From the NCBI RefSeq assembly GCF_000379465.1, contig NZ_KB905414.1:307342-371341 (forward strand): DNA of 64,000 nt, read 5' to 3'. This DNA comes from Sciscionella marina DSM 45152 (lineage in GTDB: Bacteria > Actinomycetota > Actinomycetes > Mycobacteriales > Pseudonocardiaceae). Shown here one piece after another: positions 1-8,337 of the stretch (its first letter is position 1; every line of letters starts with the position of its first letter). Below the pieces are notes generated by a model. The model did not search any database and was not told the DNA's origin. It was given only the letters and a program-made list of their open reading frames with translations. Made by a program: the position numbers and the translations under genes.

Positions 1-618
1 GGTGTCCCGTTCGCCGATCACCAGCTGCACCGCGACCGCGCGCATCGCCTCGATATCGGGCGCGATACCGAACCGTTGCCCGAGATCCCGTACCCCGACC
101 CAGAAATCCGCCTCGGTGTCCAGCAGGGTCACCACACCGGGCGCGCCGACGGAAACCGCGCGCAACCGGTCCGGATGCAGATAGTAGAAGCGGTGCGCGA
201 AATGCCCGCCGCCGGAGAATCCGTGCAGTAGGAACCGTTCCGCGTCCAGCCGCCAGGTATCGGCGGCCTCGGCGACCATGCCGAGCAGCACTTCGTCGAA
301 CCGGATTCCCTCGTACTCGATGAATTTGTAGTTGTCCAGTTCACCGGGGCGCCCGATACCGGCCGGGAACAACGGGGCGAGCGCGATGCACTGGTGGCGC
401 TCGCAGAATTCGGTGAACGCGTCCCGGTAAGTGCTCGCCCCGCGCTCGGTGCCGTGCACCAGCACGACGAGCGGATACACCGTTTCCCCGTCCTCGGCAT
501 AGCTTTCCGGGACATAGGCGCAGTAACTGAACCGCTGATCGGCCTGTGCCGCGAAAAACGGGGTGGTCCCGAAATGGTAATAGGAGAGCGTTTCACCGTG
601 CCCCGGCACGTTGCGCAT
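1..618 (-). CDS. alpha/beta hydrolase, C-terminus beyond window
   Basis: The first 206 residues are visible; the frame is open to the window edge, so the 3' end is missing. The serine-hydrolase nucleophile elbow G-F-S-G-G is at residues 133-137 (Ser135), and the oxyanion strand VVLVHG at 51-56. The arrangement resembles the PHB-depolymerase/feruloyl-esterase-like side of the alpha/beta hydrolase superfamily, but no substrate can be named. The ATG lies 26 bases inside the end of the upstream permease gene, so it is the fourth gene of the ABC-importer operon and may process the imported compound or its conjugate. The catalytic acid and histidine should lie outside the window. Confidence 0.75.
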   Translation of the reverse strand, partial: MRNVPGHGETLSYYHFGTTPFFAAQADQRFSYCAYVPESYAEDGETVYPLVVLVHGTERGASTYRDAFTEFCERHQCIALAPLFPAGIGRPGELDNYKFIEYEGIRFDEVLLGMVAEAADTWRLDAERFLLHGFSGGGHFAHRFYYLHPDRLRAVSVGAPGVVTLLDTEADFWVGVRDLGQRFGIAPDIEAMRAVAVQLVIGERDT

Positions 619-1423
619 GCGAAATTCCCTTCTGTTTTCCACGTTTGACTTCCAGCCTCCTGGAAAGCCAGGACAGCAACACGTTCAGCAGCAGATACAC
701 GACAGCGACGGCGAGATAGGTGGGCAGCAGATTCGAGGTGTACTCCCCCATGACCTTCGCCGAGTCGAGCAGTTCGGGATAACTGACCACATAGCCGAGT
801 GTGGTGTCCTTGAGCAGCGCGATCAGCTGACTCACCAAGGCCGGGGTGAGCGCGCGCAGCGCCTGCGGGATCACCACGGCCCGCATCGCCTGCCCGCCGG
901 TGAGCCCGATCGCCTGCGCCGCCTCGATCTGGCCGCGGTCCAGGGCGAGCACCCCGGCGCGCACCAGTTCGGCGAGCACCGCGGTGTGGTGGATGACCAG
1001 GGAGAACACCAACTGCCACAAGGGATCGATCCGGATCCCCGCGACCGGCAGCCCGAGCAGGAAAACGTAGATCACCAGCAACAGCGGGATCGCGCGGAAC
1101 AGTTCCACATAACCGGCGGCGATCCGGCTCAGCGCGCGCCGCCGGGACATCCGGGCCAGCGCGACCAGAATTCCCAGCGGCAGCGCGATAAGCCCGGCCA
1201 CCACCGCGGCGAGCAACGTGGAACCCAAGGCCTGCAACAGGAAGCGTTGTACCGGCCATTCCGCGAACACCGTCCAGCGGTCCGCCTCGAGCTGGCCGCG
1301 CGCGCCGAACCGCAGCACCACGAGCGCCAGGGCACCGAGCAGCGCGAGCACGGTCAGCACGGTGACCGCGCGGATCCGGTTCCTGCCCCGTGGTCCGGGA
1401 GTGTCGAAGAGGAAGGTGCTCAC
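593..1423 (-). CDS. polar amino-acid ABC transporter permease (second)
   Basis: 276-residue integral membrane protein of the HisM/GlnP (His/Glu/Gln/Arg) permease family. A first membrane segment is near residues 20-42, with further hydrophobic segments through the protein. The cytoplasmic EAA loop that docks on the ATPase reads EAAQAIG followed by VIPQALR. Transport would be of a polar amino acid or related amine across the cytoplasmic membrane. It starts with GTG four bases after the stop of the first permease gene. No ATPase gene lies in the visible operon; it may be beyond the left edge or elsewhere. Confidence 0.9.
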   Translation of the reverse strand: MSTFLFDTPGPRGRNRIRAVTVLTVLALLGALALVVLRFGARGQLEADRWTVFAEWPVQRFLLQALGSTLLAAVVAGLIALPLGILVALARMSRRRALSRIAAGYVELFRAIPLLLVIYVFLLGLPVAGIRIDPLWQLVFSLVIHHTAVLAELVRAGVLALDRGQIEAAQAIGLTGGQAMRAVVIPQALRALTPALVSQLIALLKDTTLGYVVSYPELLDSAKVMGEYTSNLLPTYLAVAVVYLLLNVLLSWLSRRLEVKRGKQKGISHAQRAGAR

Positions 1424-1427
1424 CGGT

Positions 1428-2072
1428 TCACCGCCCGATCCGCGTACGACGCTCGAGTACCCCGCCGACTAGGCCACCCGCGAGCGTGATGAGCACATAG
1501 CAGAGCCCGGCGCACAGGAAGGCGGGCACCGGTTCCGCGTAGTTCACATTGAGCATCCTGGTCACCCCGGTCAGGTCGAGCACGCCGACCGAGGCACTCA
1601 GCGAGGTACTCAGCGCCACCGCGATGAACACATTGGTCAACGGCTGGATCATCGCGCGGAACGCCTGCGGCAGCACGACATGACGCAGCAGCTGGCCGAA
1701 GCGCATACCGATCGCGCGGGCCGCCTCAACCTGCCCGATGCCGATGTTGTTGATCCCGGATCGCACCGCCTCGCACACGTAGGCGGCCGCATAGGTGGCC
1801 ACCCCGGCGACCACCGAGGCGAACAGGGACATGCTCAGCCCGATCTCCGGCAGCGCGAACACGATGAGCACGAGCAGCATCAGCAGCGGAACATTGCGGA
1901 ACACCTCGACATAGCAGCCGCCGAGCCAGCGCAGGATCGGCACCGGGCAGACGCGCAGCACCGCGACGATCGTGCCGAGCACCAGCGCGCAGCCGAACGC
2001 GGCCAGCGTCAGCTCGGCCGTGGTGAGCAGCCCGCCGCCGATCTTGTCCACATTGGACCAGAGGACATCCAT
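1428..2072 (-). CDS. polar amino-acid ABC transporter permease (first)
   Basis: 214 residues, the usual size for a GlnP/HisQ-type permease. The EAA loop VEAARAIG followed by VVLPQAFR is clear. The ATG has a strong ribosome binding site (AAGGAG, about 7 bases upstream) in the 22-base gap after the binding-protein gene. It would pair with the following permease as a heterodimeric channel fed by the upstream lipoprotein. Ligand not predictable from sequence. Confidence 0.9.
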   Translation of the reverse strand: MDVLWSNVDKIGGGLLTTAELTLAAFGCALVLGTIVAVLRVCPVPILRWLGGCYVEVFRNVPLLMLLVLIVFALPEIGLSMSLFASVVAGVATYAAAYVCEAVRSGINNIGIGQVEAARAIGMRFGQLLRHVVLPQAFRAMIQPLTNVFIAVALSTSLSASVGVLDLTGVTRMLNVNYAEPVPAFLCAGLCYVLITLAGGLVGGVLERRTRIGR

Positions 2073-2094
2073 ACTCGCTCCTTGTCTCGGCGCG

Positions 2095-3036
2095 TCAGGA
2101 ACCGGGCACCGAGCCGATCACCGGCGGTTTCGGCGGATCGTGCCGCTCGACCGTGCCGATGGTCGCCCGCCACAGCCGGGCCCAGGATCCGTCCGCGTAG
2201 ATGCGCCGCAGCCAGTCGTCCACCACACGTTTGAGCTCCGGGTCCTGTTTGGACATACCGATCCCGAACGGGGCGTCCTTCGTCGGTGGTCCGGCGAATT
2301 TCACGTCCTCGTGTTTGAGCACGAATCCGGAGAGAATGGCGCTGTTGAGGAAGAACGCGTCCACCCGGCCCTGGCGCAGTGCCTGCAGGCACTGCGAAGC
2401 CGAATCGAAGATGACCTGCTGCGCGCCCGGCTGTTGCTGCTGCAGCGCCTCGGCGGCGACCGCGGGCATCGTGGCCGTGGTGACCCCGTTCAGATCGGCG
2501 AGCCCGTGCACGCTCGTGTTGTCCGCGCGCACCAGGATCGCCCCGCCGCCGATCAGATAGGGGCCGGCGAAATCCACCAGCCGCGCGCGCTGCGGGGTGA
2601 TCTGATAGGTCGCGACGGTGAAATCGGTGGTTCCGTTCTCCAGCAAGGCTTCCCGGGTGTCACTGGTGACGTTCACCCACTGCACATCCGGTTTTCCGGT
2701 CAAGTACTTCGCCAGCATCTTCGCCAGGCTCGCGTCGAATCCGGTGTATTCCCCGGTCATCGGGTTCTTCATGGAATACAGCGGGACGTCGTAGCCGGCC
2801 CCGATCGCGACCGCGCCCTTGCGGTGGATGGCCAGCGCGGCCTTACTGCGTTCGAGCGCGCCCGTTCCGGCGACCGGCGCCGCGTCCAGTACGGCGCGCA
2901 CCGCGGCCGGATCACCGCCGGATGCCTTGTCGTAGCGCGAGTTCACCGCCCCCGAACAGGCGCCGAGACCGAGCATCACGGCCAGCAGGGCGGCGAGAGA
3001 CCGCCGCGAGGAAACCATAGGAAATGACCCCATCAC
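2095..3036 (-). CDS. ABC transporter substrate-binding lipoprotein (SBP_bac_3 type)
   Basis: Extracellular solute-binding protein of the polar amino-acid family, 313 residues from a GTG or 307 from the better-looking internal ATG (MVSSRRS). The signal peptide ends in the lipobox L-G-A-C with Cys27 (GTG numbering), so it should be lipid-anchored outside the membrane. The mature domain has the family features MTGEYTGFDASLAKML and DFTVATYQITPQRA. It heads the importer operon and is divergent from an RpiR regulator across about 100 bases. Ligand unknown; an RpiR partner suggests an amino sugar or amino-acid-derived compound. Confidence 0.9.
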   Translation of the reverse strand: MMGSFPMVSSRRSLAALLAVMLGLGACSGAVNSRYDKASGGDPAAVRAVLDAAPVAGTGALERSKAALAIHRKGAVAIGAGYDVPLYSMKNPMTGEYTGFDASLAKMLAKYLTGKPDVQWVNVTSDTREALLENGTTDFTVATYQITPQRARLVDFAGPYLIGGGAILVRADNTSVHGLADLNGVTTATMPAVAAEALQQQQPGAQQVIFDSASQCLQALRQGRVDAFFLNSAILSGFVLKHEDVKFAGPPTKDAPFGIGMSKQDPELKRVVDDWLRRIYADGSWARLWRATIGTVERHDPPKPPVIGSVPGS

Positions 3037-3133
3037 CGTTGATGTAGTGGCTATTGCATTTCTTCCGTCACTGCGTCGCGTGCACTACACTAGCCATCTG
3101 TTGTCGGCACCACAAGAGGGGTCATCGGACGTA
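3037..3133. promoter_or_regulatory. divergent promoter region with inverted repeat, candidate RpiR operator
   Basis: The gap between the importer operon and the RpiR gene holds TGTAGTG at 3043-3049 and its exact reverse complement CACTACA at 3083-3089, centre to centre 40 bases (about four helical turns). A third related half-site, CTACTACA, overlaps the RpiR start near 3137. The layout suits a dimeric regulator controlling both directions. Inference from position and symmetry only. Confidence 0.4.
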
Positions 3134-4006
3134 ATGCCTACTACAAGCAGTGTGTGGGGACGGCCGCTCGCGGACCGCATCGCCGCGCACGCCCATGAGC
3201 TGACCGCCACCGAGCTGCGGGTCGCCGAGTACCTGGACGCGCACGGTGAGGAGGTCATCTTCGCCACCGCGGGCGGGCTCGCCAAGGCGATCGGCACCAG
3301 CGACGCCACGGTGGTGCGCACCGCGCGCGCACTCGGCTATTCGGGGCTGCCCGAGCTCAAACACGAGGTGGGCCAACAACTCGTGCAGGTCAACAAGCCC
3401 GCGGCGCGGTTGCGCAAGCGCATCGAGCACGTCGGCGCCGAGACCGGTGAGCTGCTGGACGAGGTGTTCGCCGAGGGCACCGAACGGCTCGCCGAGACGC
3501 GGCGGCTGAGCCGGACCGGACACGTGCGCGCGTGCATCGACTGTCTCACCGATGCGGATGCGGTCGTCGGCTACGGGGTCGGCGTCTCCGCGCTGGCCGC
3601 CGACTATCTCGCGACCAGGCTCACCCGGATCGGCAAACCGGCGCGGGCGATCTCGGCGACGGGTTTCCGGCTCGCCGACGAACTGCTCTCGCTGACCGGC
3701 GGTGAGGCGCTGGTGCTCTACGCGCCCGGCAGGATGCTCGCCGAGCTCGAGGTGATCCTGGAGCACGCGCACCGGGTCGGCGCCAAGGTCGTGCTCGTCT
3801 CCGACGCGCTCGCCGCCCGGATCGGGGACCGGGTCGACCACGCGCTAACCGCGGTGCATTCCGGGAGCGGGCTCACCGGGGAATGCCTGGCCTCCGTGCT
3901 GCTCACCGACGCGCTCGTACTCGGTGTCGCCGCCAGGGACCAGGACCGCGCCACCGCGGCCTCCGATCTGCTGACCGCGCTGCGCGGCAGGCTCGGCGCC
4001 GAGTAG
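3134..4006 (+). CDS. MurR/RpiR family transcriptional regulator
   Basis: 290 residues: an N-terminal RpiR helix-turn-helix (about residues 15-85; AGGLAKAIGTSDATVVRTAR is the recognition region) and a C-terminal SIS domain (from about 120; GYGVGVSALAADYLATRL is the phosphosugar loop). SIS domains of this family bind phosphosugars or related metabolites. The ATG is chosen because the domain begins just after it and a GAGGGG lies upstream. Probably regulates the divergent ABC importer. It ends one base before the convergent TetR gene. Confidence 0.88.
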   Translation: MPTTSSVWGRPLADRIAAHAHELTATELRVAEYLDAHGEEVIFATAGGLAKAIGTSDATVVRTARALGYSGLPELKHEVGQQLVQVNKPAARLRKRIEHVGAETGELLDEVFAEGTERLAETRRLSRTGHVRACIDCLTDADAVVGYGVGVSALAADYLATRLTRIGKPARAISATGFRLADELLSLTGGEALVLYAPGRMLAELEVILEHAHRVGAKVVLVSDALAARIGDRVDHALTAVHSGSGLTGECLASVLLTDALVLGVAARDQDRATAASDLLTALRGRLGAE

Positions 4007-4007
4007 T

Positions 4008-4637
4008 TCAGCGCAGTTCCGCGCTCAGCCCGGCAAGCAGCACCCGGAGCCCGAACGCGAACCGGGCCTCGAAGTCGAAGAACAGGTCCATCGGCGTGGT
4101 CGCGACATGCGGATACGCGGCCCCGGGCAGCACGGCGGCGAGCAGTTCCCCGCGCTCGACCCCGTCTGCGCCCTGCTGCTCGAGCACTTCACCGAGGACA
4201 TAGCAGAACAGCGTGGTACAGGCCAGCAACGCGGATTCCGGGGAGAATCCGGCGTCCCGCCAGATGGCGAAGATCTCCTCGGCCACGGTCAGCGTCGGCC
4301 GTTTCGTCGTGTAGCTGCCACCGACGATCCGGGCCCCGTCCCGGCGCGCGAGCAGCGCCGAGCGCATCGCCTTCGCGAACGCCGCGGCCCGCGCGTTCCA
4401 GTCCGCGCCACCGCGTTCCATCCGTTCGGGCACCTCGGCGAGGATGACCTCGGCCATCTCGTCGATCAGGGCTTGCTTCCCGTCGAACAGGCGGTAGATC
4501 GTCGGCAGCTGCATATCGAGGCTGGTGGCCAGTTTGCGCATGGTCAGCGATTCGAGACCGCCGGAATCCACGAGCGCAAGGGCGGCACGAGCCACCGTCT
4601 CCGCCCGTGCCGTGGTCTTCGTCTCCCGAATTGACAC
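4008..4637 (-). CDS. TetR family regulator, TetR_C (tetracycline-repressor-like) subfamily
   Basis: 209 residues. The N-terminal helix-turn-helix covers about residues 10-60 (LTMRKLATSLDMQLPTIYRLF); the C-terminal half matches the class of TetR repressors with a long ligand-binding domain. It starts with GTG directly after a GTTAAC site and has no ribosome binding site, so the message is probably leaderless. Divergent from the flavin reductase/PPOX pair, which it likely represses together with itself through the GTTAAC cluster between them. Confidence 0.85.
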   Translation of the reverse strand: MSIRETKTTARAETVARAALALVDSGGLESLTMRKLATSLDMQLPTIYRLFDGKQALIDEMAEVILAEVPERMERGGADWNARAAAFAKAMRSALLARRDGARIVGGSYTTKRPTLTVAEEIFAIWRDAGFSPESALLACTTLFCYVLGEVLEQQGADGVERGELLAAVLPGAAYPHVATTPMDLFFDFEARFAFGLRVLLAGLSAELR

Positions 4638-4696
4638 GTTAACGATGTTATCACTAACTTGGACACAGTAGGTGTTAACGTTGTTAACGCGTCGAG
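4638..4696. promoter_or_regulatory. GTTAAC operator cluster between TetR gene and reductase
   Basis: Three perfect GTTAAC palindromes lie at 4638-4643, 4674-4679 and 4683-4688, plus GTTATCACTAAC at 4647-4658, itself a near-palindrome with GTTA/TAAC arms. The last two perfect sites are 9 bases apart centre to centre. The first touches the TetR start codon. The site density in 50 bases of otherwise GC-rich DNA points to a TetR operator controlling both directions. Confidence 0.55.
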
Positions 4697-4720
4697 TTGA
4701 CCACGAAGAAGGCCGCTGCC

Positions 4721-5698
4721 ATGACGAATGCCGCTGTCCTGCCGGAGACCGCTGCCGCGCCGAAAACCGTCGCGATGATCGTGCGCCAGCTGCGCTATGA
4801 GGCCGAGGGAGTCGTCTCGGTCGAACTGTGCGCGCAGGACCGCTCCGAGCTGCCGCCCTGGCGCCCCGGTGCGCACCTGGAACTGGTGCTGCCGACCGGG
4901 ATCACCCGGCAGTACTCGCTGTGCGGATCACCGGACGATCGCTCGGTCTACCGCATCGGGGTACGCCGGGACCGGATGAGCCGCGGCGGATCCGAGTACG
5001 TGCACGCCTTTCTGCGTCCCGGCCAGCCGATCCAGGTCCGCGGGCCGCTGGACAACTTCCGGTTCACCGAGGCGGCGGCGTACCTGTTCATCGCGGGCGG
5101 GATCGGGATCACCCCGATCCTGCCGATGCTGCGCGAGGCCGAAAACCTGGGCGTGCCATGGCAACTCGTGTACGGCGGGCACACCGCGGACTCGATGGCC
5201 TTCCTCGACGAACTCGGAGAGCACGGCGAGCGGGTCTGGCTGTATCCCAGCGACCGGGGGAGCCGGATCCCGCTCGAGGACTGGCTCCGCGAACCGCGCA
5301 CGGATACGGCGATCTACGCCTGTGGCCCGGAATCCCTGCTCACCGAGATCGAGGAGGGCGCGGAACACTGGGCACCGGGCAGTGTGCACCTGGAGCGCTT
5401 CAAATCCCGGCCGAAGGCCACGAGTGAGAACACCGAGATCGAAGTGGTGTGCGCTCGTTCGGATCGGACGGTGACCGTGCCCGCCGACCGCAGCGTGCTC
5501 ACCGCGCTCGAGGACGAAGGGCTCCCGGTCGCCGGATCCTGCCGGGAGGGAATCTGCGGTACCTGCGAAACCCGGGTGTTGCAGGGAACTCCCGAGCACC
5601 GCGACGACATTCTCTCCGAGGCCGACCGCGCCGCGGGCGACCGGATGTTCATCTGCGTCTCCCGCGCGTGCGACCGGCGCCTGGTACTCGATATCTAG
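4721..5698 (+). CDS. PDR/VanB-type flavin oxidoreductase with C-terminal 2Fe-2S ferredoxin domain
   Basis: 325 residues in the order FMN-binding beta barrel (RQYSLCG at 63-69), NAD(P)-binding domain (FIAGGIGITPILPML), then a plant-type ferredoxin domain with Cys274, Cys279, Cys282 and Cys312 (C-x4-C-x2-C-x29-C). This is the reductase of class IA Rieske oxygenase systems (phthalate/vanillate type), passing electrons from NAD(P)H. The ATG is chosen over an upstream TTG because GAAGAAGG precedes it by 8 bases. No Rieske oxygenase is adjacent; the next gene is a PPOX flavoprotein, so its electron acceptor is unknown. Confidence 0.88.
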   Translation: MTNAAVLPETAAAPKTVAMIVRQLRYEAEGVVSVELCAQDRSELPPWRPGAHLELVLPTGITRQYSLCGSPDDRSVYRIGVRRDRMSRGGSEYVHAFLRPGQPIQVRGPLDNFRFTEAAAYLFIAGGIGITPILPMLREAENLGVPWQLVYGGHTADSMAFLDELGEHGERVWLYPSDRGSRIPLEDWLREPRTDTAIYACGPESLLTEIEEGAEHWAPGSVHLERFKSRPKATSENTEIEVVCARSDRTVTVPADRSVLTALEDEGLPVAGSCREGICGTCETRVLQGTPEHRDDILSEADRAAGDRMFICVSRACDRRLVLDI

Positions 5699-5726
5699 CC
5701 ACTCGACATCCGGAAAGGAGGCGGCC

Positions 5727-6416
5727 ATGACCGACATCGCCCATGGCGCGGCGCCCGAACGAACCGCCGCCGACGACTACGAACCGATCGACCTGAACCG
5801 GATCCGGGAGATCATCGGGAAACCGGAACAGTTCATCCTGGAGAAGAAGGAACCGCGTCTGGGCGAGTTCGATATGCGGTTCCTCGCGCACAGCACGTTT
5901 TTCGTACTCGCCAGCGGGAACGAACTCGGCCACCTGGACACCAGCCCGAAAGGGGACCCGCCGGGATCGGTGAAAGTCCTCGATCCGTGGACGCTGGCCA
6001 TCCCGGACCGGCCGGGCAACAAGCTGGCCGACACCTTCGAGAACGTCACCCGCAGCCCGGGCGTGGGCATGGTGTTCCTGGTACCCGGAGTGCGGGAAAC
6101 CGTGCGGGTCAACGGGGACGCGTTCATCACCGAGGATCCCGAGCTGCTGGACCGCCTCGGCGCCGAGGGAAAACCCGCCGTACTCGCCACGATCATACGG
6201 ATCCGCGAAGTGTTCTCCCAGTGCGGCAAGGCGGTGATCCGCGCGAAACTGTGGCAGGGTGACGACCGCGGGCTCGGCGAGGCGGTCACGAACGGAAGCA
6301 CCTTCGCCACCATGGCCACCGCCCAGGACGCGGGCAAGTTCAACCGCAGCCTCGGTAATCAGGCGGGCGGGCTCGACGCCGTGCTCGAGGAACACTACGA
6401 ACACGGCCTGTACTGA
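5727..6416 (+). CDS. MSMEG_1061-type FMN-dependent PPOX flavoprotein
   Basis: 229 residues of the pyridoxamine-5'-phosphate-oxidase split-barrel fold. Visible features are the conserved strand FFVLASGNELGHLDTSPKGD, the D-R-P-G-N-K cofactor loop, and the oligomer region VFLVPGVRETVRVNG. Members bind FMN or F420 and reduce or oxidise small molecules; substrate unknown. A strong GGAAAGGAGG ribosome binding site precedes the ATG. It follows the reductase by 28 bases and is probably co-transcribed under the TetR gene. It ends one base before the convergent beta-lactamase gene. Confidence 0.82.
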   Translation: MTDIAHGAAPERTAADDYEPIDLNRIREIIGKPEQFILEKKEPRLGEFDMRFLAHSTFFVLASGNELGHLDTSPKGDPPGSVKVLDPWTLAIPDRPGNKLADTFENVTRSPGVGMVFLVPGVRETVRVNGDAFITEDPELLDRLGAEGKPAVLATIIRIREVFSQCGKAVIRAKLWQGDDRGLGEAVTNGSTFATMATAQDAGKFNRSLGNQAGGLDAVLEEHYEHGLY

Positions 6417-6417
6417 G

Positions 6418-7302
6418 CTACTCCCCTGGAGCGAGTACGTCGGCGAGGATGCGCGCGGCCTCGGCGATCAGTTCGTCGTCGTAGCCGGCCTCCGGTTCGT
6501 GTTTCCTGGTGAGGACGGCAAGCACCAGCGACGTTCCGGCACCGGTCCACGCGATGCCGACGTCGTTGCCCGAACCGTAGGCGCCGGACCCGGTCTTGTC
6601 CCCGATCAGCCAGGAATCGGGCAGCCCGGTGCGGAACCGCTTGGCGCTGGTGGTGTTGCCGATCAGCCAGCCGGTCAGCCGGGCGCGGTGCGCGGGATCG
6701 AGCGCGGTGCCGAGCGCGAGGCGTGCGTAATCCTCCCCGATCGCCCGCGGGGTCGTGGTGTCCCGCGGATCCCCCGGCGCGATGTCGTTGAGCTCGGTCT
6801 CCCACCGGTCGAGCCGGGTGACCCGGTCGCCGAGGCTGCGGCAGAACCGGGTGACCCCGGCAGGCCCGCCGATCTGGCGCAACAGCAGGTTTCCCGCGGT
6901 GTTGTCGCTGTAACAGATCGCGGCATGGCACAGCTCGGCGATGCGCATCCCGCCGCGTACGTGGTTCTCGGTGATCGGCGAATTCTCGACCAGGTCCTCG
7001 TCGGTGTAGTGCACGATCCGGTCGAGGAAGGTCCCGTCACCGTCGCGATCGCGCATGATGGCCGAGGCGGCGAGCGTCTTGAAGGTCGAACACATCCCGA
7101 ACCGCTCCCCCGCGCGGTGGGTGGCCGTGGCCCCGGTGCGCAGATTTCGCGCGTACACACCGAGATGGGCCTGGTGCGCGCGTTCCAGTGCACGCAGCCG
7201 GTCACCGGTACCGGATGCGGCGGCCGCGGGACTCGCGGCGAGCAGCCCGGCTGCCGGGACGGCAAGACCGGCACCGAGCAGGGAACGCCGGGATACGGAC
7301 AT
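6418..7302 (-). CDS. class A beta-lactamase, Tat-secreted
   Basis: 294 residues with every class A signature: S72-T-F-K75, S132-D-N134, E168-x3-N172 in the omega loop (WETELN) and K236-T-G238. The N-terminus SRRSLLG followed by a hydrophobic stretch and ASPAAAAS is a likely twin-arginine signal with cleavage near residue 29. It should hydrolyse beta-lactams outside the membrane. It is divergent from a LysR gene, the classical arrangement of an inducible beta-lactamase and its AmpR-like regulator. Confidence 0.93.
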   Translation of the reverse strand: MSVSRRSLLGAGLAVPAAGLLAASPAAAASGTGDRLRALERAHQAHLGVYARNLRTGATATHRAGERFGMCSTFKTLAASAIMRDRDGDGTFLDRIVHYTDEDLVENSPITENHVRGGMRIAELCHAAICYSDNTAGNLLLRQIGGPAGVTRFCRSLGDRVTRLDRWETELNDIAPGDPRDTTTPRAIGEDYARLALGTALDPAHRARLTGWLIGNTTSAKRFRTGLPDSWLIGDKTGSGAYGSGNDVGIAWTGAGTSLVLAVLTRKHEPEAGYDDELIAEAARILADVLAPGE

Positions 7303-7413
7303 GCAGTACTCCCCTCATCGATTCGGGTTCGTTCCCCGAGCCAACCAGCACCCGCCCATTCATGTCCAAGAGAGATAGTTGAAGCGAGCATGCCTTTTTG
7401 ATATACGTGTCTG
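7303..7413. promoter_or_regulatory. divergent beta-lactamase/LysR promoter region
   Basis: 111 bases. On the plus strand TTTTTGATATACG places a -10-like GATATA about 7 bases before the LysR GTG, with no ribosome binding site between, so lysR is probably transcribed leaderless. On the minus strand GGGGAG lies upstream of the beta-lactamase ATG. A LysR-type binding site is expected here, but I could not define one convincingly. Confidence 0.4.
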
Positions 7414-8337
7414 GTGGACCTGCTTGCGCACCTCGAGGCGTATGTCGCGGTCGCCGAGGAGGGTGGTTTCTCCGCAGCGGCCGAACGGCTCGGTATCGCG
7501 CAGCCCTTGCTGAGCAGGCGGATCAAGAACCTCGAGGAATATCTCGGCGGTGCACTGTTCGATCGTTCCCGCAGGCGGATCGCGAACACCGAGCTCGCTA
7601 CGCTGTTGCTTCCGCACGCCTCGGATGTGCTCGGCCGCGCCGAACACATCCGCACCCTCGCCCGGACCGCGCTCGCCACCCGGACCCCCGTGCTCGGCAT
7701 GCCGCCGGACTGCGCACCCGCCGCGCTGGCCAGGGTGCTGCGCACCGGTGCGGACCGGGAGGATCCGCTCACCATTCGCGAACTGCCCGCACCGCAACGG
7801 GAAGCGGAACTGGCCGAGGGCGGGATCGCCTTCGCCCTGCTGCGGGTCCCCCCGCAGCGCTGCCGGATGCGGGTGCCGCTCGGTCTCGGTACCGCGGAAC
7901 CGCGCGCCCGGCCGGTGCATCTCGACCAGTTGCGGCCGCGCAGGGCGAGCACCGAGCAGGTCCCGCGCATCCTGCTCACCCCGGAGGACGCGAGCGGATT
8001 CGCCGTCGAACGGCTGCGTAAGGCCGTCGCGCAGGCCGGGCTCGCCGAACAGTGCGTGTACACCGGCGATTCCACGTCCACCGCGGTCGCCGAGGCACTG
8101 GCCGGGAACGGCCTGCTGCTGTGCCCGGAGGCTTTCGCGCGCACCCACGAGCTGGCCTGGTCCCCGCTGGCCGATCCGGCGCTGCACCGCGGTTACACCC
8201 TCACGGCCGCGCGCGGCTCCCGGGTACCCGGCTGGCTGGAACCCCTGCTGGCCACGGTGATCGGAGCGGTCGGGGAAACCGGTGCGCCGCGACCGGAAGA
8301 GCCCGTGGACCGCGCACACCTGGCGGCGCGCGGATGA
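7414..8337 (+). CDS. LysR family transcriptional regulator (beta-lactamase-linked)
   Basis: 307 residues. A textbook LysR helix-turn-helix occupies residues 1-60 (FSAAAERLGIAQPLLSRRIKNLE), followed by a periplasmic-binding-like effector domain. The GTG start follows a -10-like box by a few bases. It is flanked by two beta-lactamase-type genes: one divergent and secreted, one downstream and overlapping by ATGA. This suggests it controls both and senses a beta-lactam or cell-wall fragment. The effector domain is shorter and less conserved than usual. Confidence 0.88.
   Translation: MDLLAHLEAYVAVAEEGGFSAAAERLGIAQPLLSRRIKNLEEYLGGALFDRSRRRIANTELATLLLPHASDVLGRAEHIRTLARTALATRTPVLGMPPDCAPAALARVLRTGADREDPLTIRELPAPQREAELAEGGIAFALLRVPPQRCRMRVPLGLGTAEPRARPVHLDQLRPRRASTEQVPRILLTPEDASGFAVERLRKAVAQAGLAEQCVYTGDSTSTAVAEALAGNGLLLCPEAFARTHELAWSPLADPALHRGYTLTAARGSRVPGWLEPLLATVIGAVGETGAPRPEEPVDRAHLAARG

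Noticed and set aside
129..1259. A 376-codon minus-strand frame over the hydrolase and permease genes
   Set aside because: Both real genes are in other frames with clear family motifs; this frame is Arg/Ala/Pro-rich noise.
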